From positions 124,001 through 188,000 of the forward strand of contig JAHDPL010000019.1 of assembly GCA_018434355.1 (NCBI GenBank): 64,000 nucleotides of DNA, in the 5' to 3' direction. The translations under genes and the position numbers were made by a program. Below the pieces are notes generated by a model. It did no database searches. It was given only the letters and a program-made list of their open reading frames with translations, and was not told the DNA's origin. This DNA is from Sporomusaceae bacterium (GTDB lineage Bacteria > Bacillota > Negativicutes > UBA1444). Below, piece after piece: positions 9,484-17,366 of the stretch. The stretch's first letter is position 1. Every line of letters begins with the position of its first letter.

Positions 9484-10215
9484 CTATACGCTGACCCCCT
9501 CAATAACTGCCTGACCTTTCGTTGCTTCAAGGATCTTTATCAAAACATTGCTCATGTTAATCCCATTGCACTCCAAATACCTGCTGGATACCGGCCCTGT
9601 ATAGCGAATCAGCTCCATTTCAAAATCAGCTCTAGATTTATAGTTCACCCAATCACGATAACCGGGCGCTCTATATTCAAACAGTTTCGGCAACAAAGCC
9701 CGGTAAATTCCCGAAGACAACCGGGCTTCTTTTGAGGACCACTGCCACCGAAGTTCCTCAAGTTGAAAAAAACTCCAGCTAACGGCCAGCGCCTCTTCTG
9801 TCAGGCGATCGTATCTTAATCCGAACAGATGCCGGGCGACGTCGCAAAAATGGTGAAACTGCTCATGCGTGTAAGTCTTCATCACTACCATATGACACAT
9901 GTTCTGCAAATCATTCGGTTCCACATAGTATCCTCCCCGAAAAATGTTGCGTGCATGATGCCAGAAAAACGAGGTTAATTGTTCGCGGTGCAAAACTATT
10001 CGACCCGGACTAGCCATCGGTTCATAATGGCCTAGCACATCTGTTCCTTCCTCCATAACTGCGGGCGGCGTAAGCCCCATATTATCGAGTTCCTCGTCAA
10101 ACCAATCAGGCCAGACCAACCCTGGGAGTTCGCTTTCCGTAGTAAGTGAAAAACGCTTCAGGATGTCCTTCACGCAAACGTCAACAATACTCAAAGTAAG
10201 ATCCCCCGCTTCCAT
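9484..10215 (-). CDS. Unknown protein with a HEXXH zinc-protease-like motif
   Basis: A 243-aa soluble protein I do not recognise. Residues about 118-122 read THEQFHHF, which contains HEQFH, the HEXXH zinc-binding signature of zincin peptidases. A glutamate in LTEEALAVSW about 20-25 residues later could be the third ligand, as in gluzincins. No signal peptide or membrane helix is seen. It starts 9 bases after the end of the 725-aa HEAT-type gene and is 58 bases upstream of the UDG-like gene, all on one strand. The ribosome site is weak, so coupling to the gene before it is likely. Enzyme activity is only inferred from the motif. Confidence 0.55.
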   Translation of the reverse strand: MEAGDLTLSIVDVCVKDILKRFSLTTESELPGLVWPDWFDEELDNMGLTPPAVMEEGTDVLGHYEPMASPGRIVLHREQLTSFFWHHARNIFRGGYYVEPNDLQNMCHMVVMKTYTHEQFHHFCDVARHLFGLRYDRLTEEALAVSWSFFQLEELRWQWSSKEARLSSGIYRALLPKLFEYRAPGYRDWVNYKSRADFEMELIRYTGPVSSRYLECNGINMSNVLIKILEATKGQAVIEGVSV

Positions 10216-10224
10216 CTTATTATT

Positions 10225-12402
10225 TTATGAGTCTTCTGCCGCTGCATGCCGTTTTCCTTCTACTCCCATTTCATTGGAGATGCAATCCATAACTTTTTCT
10301 ACGATCCAGTCAGTCATCCACTCTTCTGCCCGATAAACAGGTCCGATGGAACAAGGTAGAGCTCCCCAAGCCTCTTCTTCTTCGGGCAAAAAACCATCAA
10401 TTAAAATTAGTGGCACCTCCTCTTTCGTCAATTCTTCGCGTTCGGTTTGCTCCAAACACAAATTTTCTAGCTCCTCTTCGTTAAATGGACGAGTAAGTTC
10501 TTGCAGGAAATGGATATATGTATTCCAACCTTCCATCCCCAAATCACGACGATTCACTACCCGGACTGCGGCCGGAAAAACAAACAGATCCGGCGTTTGC
10601 GGTTCTGGGAATATCAACTGGAAGTCAACTTTTTGGGCAAGTCGGTTCATTTCAATAGCGAGCTGAAGATTAGACGATACCAATGCCAGTGCCGGCTTTT
10701 CCATCGGAACATACTTGTGCCCCCCCTCGCGTTGCCAGCAACGCAATATTGACACTTCAGCCGTTTCGCGTACCATTTGTGAATCTGGTTCTTCCCGTAC
10801 CAATTTCTTCAGTATGGGGACTGAAGAAATATTTCCGGCATGGTACAAAGCCGTAGCAAGAGAAAGACGAACTGCGCCAGAGCAATCAAACAGCAGGACA
10901 TGAATTTTGTCCAGCACGGTTTCCGGGAATGGGGACAACCTTGTTGCCGCAATGTTCCGGATATAGTCTGCGGCGCCAATACGGACAAGTCTGTTTCCTT
11001 CTGCCATTGGATGCTCTGGGTACAATTGTTCAAACTTTCGATCGCCCAAGGAAAATGAAAGCTGAGCGTAATTTTCAAGTTGCCCGGTTGCCATCTGGAC
11101 ATGGTACTCTTCCAATGCTACTGATGAAGCTGCAAGAGTTTCCAATGCCGTGTTAAGTGTTAACGAGACAGTTTCAGATTTTTCGTTATCCATGATTCTC
11201 CTCCAATCCAGCGGATATTGCCGACGATAGTAATCAATACGAAGCTGAATCTCGCAAATTCCCCGCAGATATTGAGGGGCAAACAGACGACGGAGACTGT
11301 CTATCCAACGGAAATCCTTCTCTGATAACTCGTGGCTCAGAAGGTTTCGTCTATCTATTCCGCCGCAATTCATTGCATGAAAGGTTTTTTCTGGCGGAAA
11401 ACGATAACTGATCTTTGACTGAAGTGAGTGTGCCATAAAAAACGAAAAGGGATCACCGTTGTATTGCCCAGACCTACTTGTCAAATTCGCTAGAGCTAAA
11501 TCTTCGATGTACTGCTGCACGCCCGAAAATTTCAGCAACTCATCCATAGCTGATTTATCTGCAATGCTAGGCAAATCAGGCATATTCACCTCTTTCCACA
11601 ACAAATATAAGATAAACAAATGATTCTTTCGTTCAGCATCACTGATTAAGCAATGGGATAGAAAACTTTCTTGAATCTCTTCTTGGGTAAGGGCTTGGTC
11701 TCTTCTACGTGTGCAGGTGTCATGTTCCAGTTTTTCCAGCTGAGCTAGACCATCGTAGCGGAAAACGCTGCACACAGTTTTTTCGAGTATCGTTTCCATT
11801 CGTCCTTCACTTGCTCCCGCTTCAGTAGCTTGAGGCCAAAAGCAGTTCCAACGAATAGGCACGTAACGATCCGGAGTTTCAATTTGACTCGGCTGCCGCA
11901 ACGCAAATGCCAGAAGCATCTTTTCCCCCATCGAGGATACAACAAGTGTAATGCTTTCATCCTTGTCAAAAGTATCAAAAATATTATCAGATTCCTCAAT
12001 CGCCTGACGAATTCCTAATACCCACCCCACAACTGGAGTGTTAGGAATCTCACACCACCAGGCCATTTGATTTTCCAACAAAAATTTCGCCCACGCCGCT
12101 AACAATATATACAAATTAGCTAACTTCTGATCGGCGATCCATTGCATTTCCTTTTTTGCTTTTTCACGCATTTTTTCCATGCCAGGCACAGAACCCTTTT
12201 CAGCCAGCTTTTTTACAATCTGCCCTTCCAGATACTTCTGCGCTTCACTTAGATCCATTGGTCCCGTCAAAAATAAAACAGCCACTGTCCTCCACAACCT
12301 TTCTGCGTCAAATTGAACTGTCGCCAATTCAATATAGCAAGTGTGCAGGACACATGGCTGTCCGCTAATTAATGATCGATGTAAATAACTCAGCAATTGC
12401 AA
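10225..12402 (-). CDS. Large unknown protein with HEAT-like helical repeats
   Basis: A 725-aa, Trp- and Leu-rich, mainly helical protein. Around residues 470-560 the helices GNRLVRIGAADYIRNIAA, SGAVRLSLATALYHAGN and VPILKKLVREE resemble HEAT/PBS-lyase repeats. No catalytic motif is seen. The only start at the head of the frame is TTG at 12402 without a ribosome site. The frame is closed just upstream by TAA at 12424-12426, beyond which the same frame carries an ATG-led 24-codon piece at 12427-12498. The full protein may therefore be interrupted. It leads a three-gene same-strand cassette with the HEXXH and UDG-like genes. Function unknown. Confidence 0.55.
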   Translation of the reverse strand: MQLLSYLHRSLISGQPCVLHTCYIELATVQFDAERLWRTVAVLFLTGPMDLSEAQKYLEGQIVKKLAEKGSVPGMEKMREKAKKEMQWIADQKLANLYILLAAWAKFLLENQMAWWCEIPNTPVVGWVLGIRQAIEESDNIFDTFDKDESITLVVSSMGEKMLLAFALRQPSQIETPDRYVPIRWNCFWPQATEAGASEGRMETILEKTVCSVFRYDGLAQLEKLEHDTCTRRRDQALTQEEIQESFLSHCLISDAERKNHLFILYLLWKEVNMPDLPSIADKSAMDELLKFSGVQQYIEDLALANLTSRSGQYNGDPFSFFMAHSLQSKISYRFPPEKTFHAMNCGGIDRRNLLSHELSEKDFRWIDSLRRLFAPQYLRGICEIQLRIDYYRRQYPLDWRRIMDNEKSETVSLTLNTALETLAASSVALEEYHVQMATGQLENYAQLSFSLGDRKFEQLYPEHPMAEGNRLVRIGAADYIRNIAATRLSPFPETVLDKIHVLLFDCSGAVRLSLATALYHAGNISSVPILKKLVREEPDSQMVRETAEVSILRCWQREGGHKYVPMEKPALALVSSNLQLAIEMNRLAQKVDFQLIFPEPQTPDLFVFPAAVRVVNRRDLGMEGWNTYIHFLQELTRPFNEEELENLCLEQTEREELTKEEVPLILIDGFLPEEEEAWGALPCSIGPVYRAEEWMTDWIVEKVMDCISNEMGVEGKRHAAAEDS

Positions 12403-12423
12403 GAATACAAGAAGGGGGGTGAT

Positions 12424-12498
12424 TTAATCGCTCCAGCGAATTTCCTCAATGACTTTACTTAATAGTTCCCATTTTTTGATCGCATAAGATATTTCCAT
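12424..12498 (-). pseudogene. Detached 5' piece of the HEAT-type gene, ending in TAA
   Basis: ATG at 12498 opens 24 codons (MEISYAIKKWELLSKV..., ending RWSD) and then TAA, in exactly the same frame as the 725-aa gene. Past the stop the frame reads ITPLLVFLQLLSYLHR and on without a break. The simplest reading is one gene cut by a nonsense codon, or by a slip near the CCCCCC run at 12415. Readthrough or a genuine short leader peptide are alternatives. Confidence 0.45.
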
Positions 12499-12533
12499 AG
12501 CCTTCTACTGCAGCAACTGTAAGATGAACAAAC

Positions 12534-12929
12534 TCAGACATCAAACCGCTTCTTTCCTGGTGTCAGATTTCCGTAGTACGAGCCGGTTTCGTCAAGCATA
12601 TCCATGCCTGGCGGCGCATAGATCTGAACATTGCCGGACACATCGCGACTGACGATGCCCAGCACATGGGCCGCTCCGTCAAGGAAATCGAGCGCCCGCT
12701 GAAACGTCAGCTCATCTAGATTTTCCCCGTTCACGACTACGCCGTTGCCGTTTTTCAGGGCATCAGCCGCACGCTTGGCATCTTCCAGCGATGACAGGAT
12801 ATATACCGCAAACCGAAAATTGTCCGACGGTTTCCCCTGTTTCCGCTCCGCACTATCCACTGCAGTGCCGTCCTCTTGCTCGCCGCTTGAGAGCGCGCCG
12901 CTCATTTTCGACCATAATCCCTGTCCCAT
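12534..12929 (-). CDS. sepF: Cell division protein SepF
   Basis: A 131-aa SepF, which bundles FtsZ filaments and tethers them to the membrane. The conserved C-terminal domain shows VVVNGENLDELTFQRALDFL, then GAAHVLG, the Val-Ser segment and IYAPPGMDML. The N-terminus (MGQGLWSKM) is the expected short membrane-binding helix, joined by an acidic linker. It follows the beta-CASP nuclease gene by 26 bases, at the end of a ylbF-murB-nuclease-sepF run. Length is slightly below the usual 150 aa because the linker is short. Confidence 0.93.
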   Translation of the reverse strand: MGQGLWSKMSGALSSGEQEDGTAVDSAERKQGKPSDNFRFAVYILSSLEDAKRAADALKNGNGVVVNGENLDELTFQRALDFLDGAAHVLGIVSRDVSGNVQIYAPPGMDMLDETGSYYGNLTPGKKRFDV

Positions 12930-12955
12930 CTGATCCCCTCCCGAAAACTCCCTTG

Positions 12956-14575
12956 TTACAAATCATCCAACGTTTTTCGCACAAATTTGCGGATTTTTTC
13001 CAACCGGCTGAGAATCGCCGGCACCTTTGACGAGTTGGCAGCGACCATGAATTCCAGCTTTTGCTTGTATTCGGCCCAGCCGCGGTCCAGTTCGTTCAGG
13101 ATATCTTGCAGCCGTAGCAACGCCGGCTCCATCTGCGGTATCCGCTGTGACGGCGTGACCTGATAGTTTTTGCCCTGGAATACCGCCACATCGCCATAAC
13201 GCGGGATATAGGCAGTGACCTGCAATTTTTCGCCGATCTCGGCAGCCAGCGCCTGAGCGCTTTCCAGTTCGCCATGCACCAAAAACACCGTCGATGGTTT
13301 GGGGTTGAAACAGGCAAGCCACTTCAGCATATCATCGCGGTCGGCATGCGCCGATAATCCGTCCAGATTGTAAATCTTGGCGCGGACGCCAATTTCCTCA
13401 CCCATGATCCGGACTTTTTTGCCGCCTTCGACCAGCCGCCGGCCCAGGCTGCCTTCCGCCTGAAAACCGACAAACAGGACGCTGCTCTCTTCGCGCCAGA
13501 GATTGTGTTTCAGATGATGCAAAATGCGACCGGCATCAGCCATGCCGCTGGCAGAAATGATGATCGCCGGCGTGTCCAGAAAATTGATCGCCTTTGACTC
13601 GTCGGATGTCCGGCTAAACCGCAACTGCGGCAACTCCAAAGGACCAAACTGCTCGTCCTTGAGGATGGCCCGCGACTCCGCATCATAATACTGTGTATTG
13701 CGACGGAAGATATCGGTCGCGGCAATCGCCAGCGGACTGTCGATGATGACCGGAACCGGCGGAATCCGCCCCGCCTTGGATAAGCGATTGATATAATACA
13801 GCATGATCTGGGTGCGACCGACGGCAAAGGCCGGAATGATGACATTGCCGCCCCGCTCCACCGTTTCATTGATGATTTCGGCCAGGCGGTCCTCCCAGTC
13901 AACTTCCGAGTGGTCGCGGTCGCCGTAGGTGGACTCCATGACCACAAAATCGGCCTGTTTTACAAACGCAGGGTCTTTGATGATCGGCTGGTCGGTGCGG
14001 CCGAGGTCGCCCGAGAACAGAAACCGGCTTTCCGACCCCGCCTCCATGCTATGGATTTCCAGCATCGCCGAGCCAAGGATATGGCCGGCGTCATGAAAAT
14101 GCACATGAGTATTATCTGTCAGGACAAACTCTGTGTCATATTCTACCGGCCGGAACTGTTTCAGGCAGTTCTGAGCATCCTCGACCGTATATAGCGGATT
14201 GACCGGTGGTCGTCCCATTCGTTTGCCTTTGCGGTTTTCGATCTCCGCGTCAAATTCCTGGATATAGGCGCTGTCCGGCAACATGATCGAGCAAAGTTCG
14301 ATCGTGCCGCGCGTCGCATAAATTTTCCCCTTAAAGCCCAGTTTGCAGAGACGGGGCAAAAGGCCGCTGTGGTCGATGTGCGCATGAGTCAGCAGCACGC
14401 ATTCCAGTTCTGCCGGGTCATAGGCAAACGGGCGGCGATTCATCGCGCTGATCACTTTTGAACCTTGGAACATACCGCAATCGATCAGAATCTTGCGACC
14501 GTTGGTTTCCAGCAAAAAACTGGAGCCGGTCACACCCATCGTAGCGCCTAGAAAAGTCAGCTGCATTGTTTTCAC
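12956..14575 (-). CDS. MBL-fold beta-CASP ribonuclease-like protein
   Basis: A 539-aa metallo-beta-lactamase of the CPSF/YSH1 (RNA-processing) group. The metal site HAHIDHSG is at about residue 63, the metal aspartate in FSGDLGR, and the beta-CASP start in STYGDRDH. ISASGMADAGRILHHL and the Zn-dependent RNA-specificity motif FLVHGE close the domain. A C-terminal helical tail of about 80 residues extends beyond the 450-aa core. It overlaps murB by four bases and precedes sepF, so it belongs to a cell-wall/division operon. Whether it is an exo- or endonuclease cannot be said. Confidence 0.9.
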   Translation of the reverse strand: MKTMQLTFLGATMGVTGSSFLLETNGRKILIDCGMFQGSKVISAMNRRPFAYDPAELECVLLTHAHIDHSGLLPRLCKLGFKGKIYATRGTIELCSIMLPDSAYIQEFDAEIENRKGKRMGRPPVNPLYTVEDAQNCLKQFRPVEYDTEFVLTDNTHVHFHDAGHILGSAMLEIHSMEAGSESRFLFSGDLGRTDQPIIKDPAFVKQADFVVMESTYGDRDHSEVDWEDRLAEIINETVERGGNVIIPAFAVGRTQIMLYYINRLSKAGRIPPVPVIIDSPLAIAATDIFRRNTQYYDAESRAILKDEQFGPLELPQLRFSRTSDESKAINFLDTPAIIISASGMADAGRILHHLKHNLWREESSVLFVGFQAEGSLGRRLVEGGKKVRIMGEEIGVRAKIYNLDGLSAHADRDDMLKWLACFNPKPSTVFLVHGELESAQALAAEIGEKLQVTAYIPRYGDVAVFQGKNYQVTPSQRIPQMEPALLRLQDILNELDRGWAEYKQKLEFMVAANSSKVPAILSRLEKIRKFVRKTLDDL

Positions 14576-15501
14576 TCCTCACCCAATATAACCACTTCCG
14601 GCCACAGGTCAACACCTGACTTGGCCTTGACCTTCTCCTGCACCAGGCGGATCAGTTGCTGGACATCGGCCGCGCTGGCCTGACCGGTGTTGATGACAAA
14701 ACCGGCATGCTTTTCCGACACCTGGGCATCACCGCAGCAAAGCCCCTTGCAACCGGCCTGCTCCACCAGCGTGCCGGCGAAAAATCCCGGCGGCCTGCGG
14801 AAAGTACTGCCGGCGCTCGGCCATTCGAGCGGTTGTTTGCTTTCACGCTTATGCGTCAGGTCGGCCATCGTTGCGTCGATCTGGGCGGCATCACCCGGCT
14901 GAAGACGGAGCCTGACTTCGCAGATCACGCAATGGTTTTCCTGAAAAACGCTGTGACGATAGCCAAAACGGATCTCTGTGGCGGAAAAATCACGAATTAC
15001 TCCATCGGGACAAACCGCGGTCACTCCGTCAACCACCCGGCTCATTTCTCCGTCATAAGCACCGGCGTTCATAAAGACGGCCCCGCCGATACTGCCGGGG
15101 ATTCCCACGGCAAATTCCAGCCCGGTCAGCGAACAGGCGGCGGCATATTGGGCTACCGATGTCAGTGACGCCCCGGCGCCGGCAATGATGAAATCGCCCT
15201 CCTGTTGCAACTGCGACATCGGTTGCCCCACCTTCAGCACCAGTCCGCGGATCCCCTTGTCACGCACCAGCAGGTTCGATCCGTTGCCGATGACTGTCAG
15301 CGGCAACTTGTGCCGCAGCGTCAGTTGCAGAACCGCAGCCGCTTCAGCGGGGCTGGCAGGCAATACCATACAATCGGCCGGACCGCCGATGGCAAAAGTG
15401 GTATGGCGCGACATCGGTTCCGCCAATAAAATCTGCTGCCTTGGCAGACAGGCTGAGAACAGGTCGACAAAATCACACTCCGGCAGATTATTTTTCGGCA
15501 A
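14572..15501 (-). CDS. murB: UDP-N-acetylenolpyruvoylglucosamine reductase MurB
   Basis: The FAD- and NADPH-dependent enzyme that makes UDP-MurNAc for peptidoglycan. Motifs are MSRHTTFAIGGPADCM, VIGNGSNLLVRDKGIRG, the FAD loop GIPGSIGGAVFMNAGAYDG and SAGSTFRRPPG with the active-site serine. The C-terminal glutamate region (SEKHAGFVINTGQASA) is type I-like. Start choice is unclear: the frame opens with TTG at 15534 inside ylbF, and TTG at 15501 follows GAAGGG and is preferred here, giving about 309 aa. It overlaps the end of ylbF and shares ATGA with the beta-CASP gene. Confidence 0.95.
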   Translation of the reverse strand: MPKNNLPECDFVDLFSACLPRQQILLAEPMSRHTTFAIGGPADCMVLPASPAEAAAVLQLTLRHKLPLTVIGNGSNLLVRDKGIRGLVLKVGQPMSQLQQEGDFIIAGAGASLTSVAQYAAACSLTGLEFAVGIPGSIGGAVFMNAGAYDGEMSRVVDGVTAVCPDGVIRDFSATEIRFGYRHSVFQENHCVICEVRLRLQPGDAAQIDATMADLTHKRESKQPLEWPSAGSTFRRPPGFFAGTLVEQAGCKGLCCGDAQVSEKHAGFVINTGQASAADVQQLIRLVQEKVKAKSGVDLWPEVVILGEE

Positions 15502-15838
15502 ACGGATCCAACCCTTCGCCGACCGCATCGCCAATCATCTTGTATATGTCGGTCATCACCTGTTGAAACCGGAAATGCGCGGTGATATATTCGCGGGCGC
15601 GCGTGTTCATCGCCAGCAGTTCAGCCATTTTTTGCAGAGCAACTTCCTTTTCTTTGGCATCGGCTTTGCCTGACATCACTTCCAGTTGCATTTCCATCTG
15701 CTTGCGCAGGAAATCTTTGACCATATCCCGCGCCGCCGTATCGGTGTCGAGCGAGCGGCGGGCGATGCCAAGCGCCTTGAATTCTTCGGATTCCTTCAAT
15801 GCGCGCGCCAGTTCATGTCCTTTGTCGTATGCGTTCAT
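15488..15838 (-). CDS. YlbF-family regulator
   Basis: A 116-aa all-helical YlbF/YmcA-family protein. In Bacillus these proteins form a complex that directs RNase Y-dependent mRNA maturation. The pattern YDKGHELARALKESEEFKAL, then AAARDMVKDFLRKQMEMQLE and a tail YITAHFRFQQVMTDIYKMIG, fits. The start ATG has CTGGAGGA. It heads the ylbF-murB-nuclease-sepF run; the neighbouring beta-CASP nuclease makes an RNA-processing link plausible. Confidence 0.88.
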   Translation of the reverse strand: MNAYDKGHELARALKESEEFKALGIARRSLDTDTAARDMVKDFLRKQMEMQLEVMSGKADAKEKEVALQKMAELLAMNTRAREYITAHFRFQQVMTDIYKMIGDAVGEGLDPFAEK

Positions 15839-15876
15839 TCTGATTCCTCCAGCAAAAATTATACTTTATTATTATA

Positions 15877-16731
15877 TCACTTCCATAGCGCCCGATAGAA
15901 CTCCTGCATCGCCAGCGCATCCTCCGACTGGGTTCCGGCCGATTCGCAGATGATGCGCGGCGTCAGACCGGCTTTGGCGATCACCTGCATCAACGGCTGA
16001 TACGGCGGACCAAACTCATCACGAAACGTCCAATGACGTTTTTCGCCGCCTTTGGTAAATTCGATGCTGCTGAAGTGGATATGCAGGTTTTGCGCCGCTG
16101 CCGGTCCCAGTGCTGCGTCGATCCGGTCAAACACCGCGGCGTATTCGGCTTCTGTGGCGTAGCCACCGCCAGCCACCGCGTACAAGTGGGCAAAATCGAC
16201 CAGTGGCACGATCTGCGGCGACAGTTGGCAAAACTCCAGCACTTCCTCCAGTGTCCCCAGTTGATTGGCTTTGCCATGAGTTTCGGCTGCCAGCTTGACC
16301 TCGGTCAGTCCCAGCCGGGCCGCTTCCTCCAGCACCTTCGACAACCGCCGTTTCGAGAGCTCCATCGCGCTACGCCGGTCCAGTTTGCCGATTCCGCCGG
16401 GGTGGAAAGCGATCCGGTCCGCCCGCAGCCAACCGGCCGCTTCCAGCGATTTGAGCAAATGACGCATCGTGTTGGCAGCCGTCGTTTCCTCCTCTGTCGC
16501 CAGACTGATGTAATAGGGAGCGTGCAGGCTCATCGCGATCCCGTGCTGCGCCGCTTGGTCGCCGATCGCCCGGGCTGTCGCTTCACTGATGTTGACGCCG
16601 CGGGTCAGTGAATACTCATAGGCGCCCAGGCCAAGTTTCGCGAGCCAGGCCGGCATTTCCAGCGAAGCCTTGCCACCCTCGGCATAAAAGCTCTCGGGGT
16701 TGCCCGAAGGGCCGAATAACGCCGCCTTCAT
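15877..16731 (-). CDS. Endonuclease IV-like TIM-barrel protein
   Basis: A 284-aa Nfo/AP-endonuclease-2 family TIM barrel. Metal ligands are suggested by SLHAPYYISLA, IAFHPGGIG, LAAETHG, VDFAHLYA, IHFSSIEF and ICESAG, which follow the order of endonuclease IV histidines, glutamates and aspartates. The usual role is incision at abasic DNA sites, although this subgroup may act on other substrates. Overlap with trmL (ATGA) indicates co-translation. Confidence 0.82.
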   Translation of the reverse strand: MKAALFGPSGNPESFYAEGGKASLEMPAWLAKLGLGAYEYSLTRGVNISEATARAIGDQAAQHGIAMSLHAPYYISLATEEETTAANTMRHLLKSLEAAGWLRADRIAFHPGGIGKLDRRSAMELSKRRLSKVLEEAARLGLTEVKLAAETHGKANQLGTLEEVLEFCQLSPQIVPLVDFAHLYAVAGGGYATEAEYAAVFDRIDAALGPAAAQNLHIHFSSIEFTKGGEKRHWTFRDEFGPPYQPLMQVIAKAGLTPRIICESAGTQSEDALAMQEFYRALWK

Positions 16732-17207
16732 CGCAAACCGCCATAACCGGTCTGGCGCAGCGCCTCATAAACCGACACCGCCACCGCGTTCGACAAATTC
16801 AGCGAGCGAGCCCCTTCGATCATCGGCAGACGGACGCAGGAGTCGGCGTACTGACCGAGAATCGTCTCCGGCAGGCCGGCGGTTTCCTTGCCGAACACCA
16901 GAAAATCACCAGGCAGGTATTTCGCGTCGCTGTGAAACCGGTCCGTCTTGGTCGTGTGACAGAAAAAACGGCCGTTCGGATATTGTGTTTGCAATTCGGC
17001 GAAGCTATCGTGATAAGAAATAGACAACAGGTGCCAGTAATCCAGCCCGGCCCGCTTCAGGTTCTTGTCATCGATCGTAAACCCCAACGGCCGCACCAGA
17101 TGCAGGTGACAACCGGTCGCCGCGCACAACCTGGCGACATTGCCGGTATTGCCGGGGATTTCCGGTTCGACCAGTACGATATGGAACGGTTCGCTCTTTG
17201 TCATCAT
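16728..17207 (-). CDS. trmL: tRNA (cytidine(34)-2'-O)-methyltransferase TrmL
   Basis: A 159-aa SPOUT methyltransferase that methylates the wobble nucleotide of tRNA-Leu. Knot motifs are PEIPGNTGNVARLCAATG, DFLVFGKETAGLP and LNLSNAVAVSVYEALRQ. Length is standard. It overlaps the endonuclease IV-like gene by four bases. The start ATG at 17207 lies next to GGAAAGAAGGCGCAACTG. The 158 bases upstream separate it from the divergent PhoH gene. Confidence 0.95.
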   Translation of the reverse strand: MMTKSEPFHIVLVEPEIPGNTGNVARLCAATGCHLHLVRPLGFTIDDKNLKRAGLDYWHLLSISYHDSFAELQTQYPNGRFFCHTTKTDRFHSDAKYLPGDFLVFGKETAGLPETILGQYADSCVRLPMIEGARSLNLSNAVAVSVYEALRQTGYGGLR

Positions 17208-17366
17208 CAGTTGCGCCTTCTTTCCAGTTATAAATATGTAATTATTATTATTTTGTTAAATCCAACATTTTGTCGTGAATCTGCCAATTGCGCGGTAGGA
17301 ATTATCCTCCGGCTATCGAATACCATTATATAGGGCCGAGCGCCTGGATTAAAGAGGGGGATTTGT

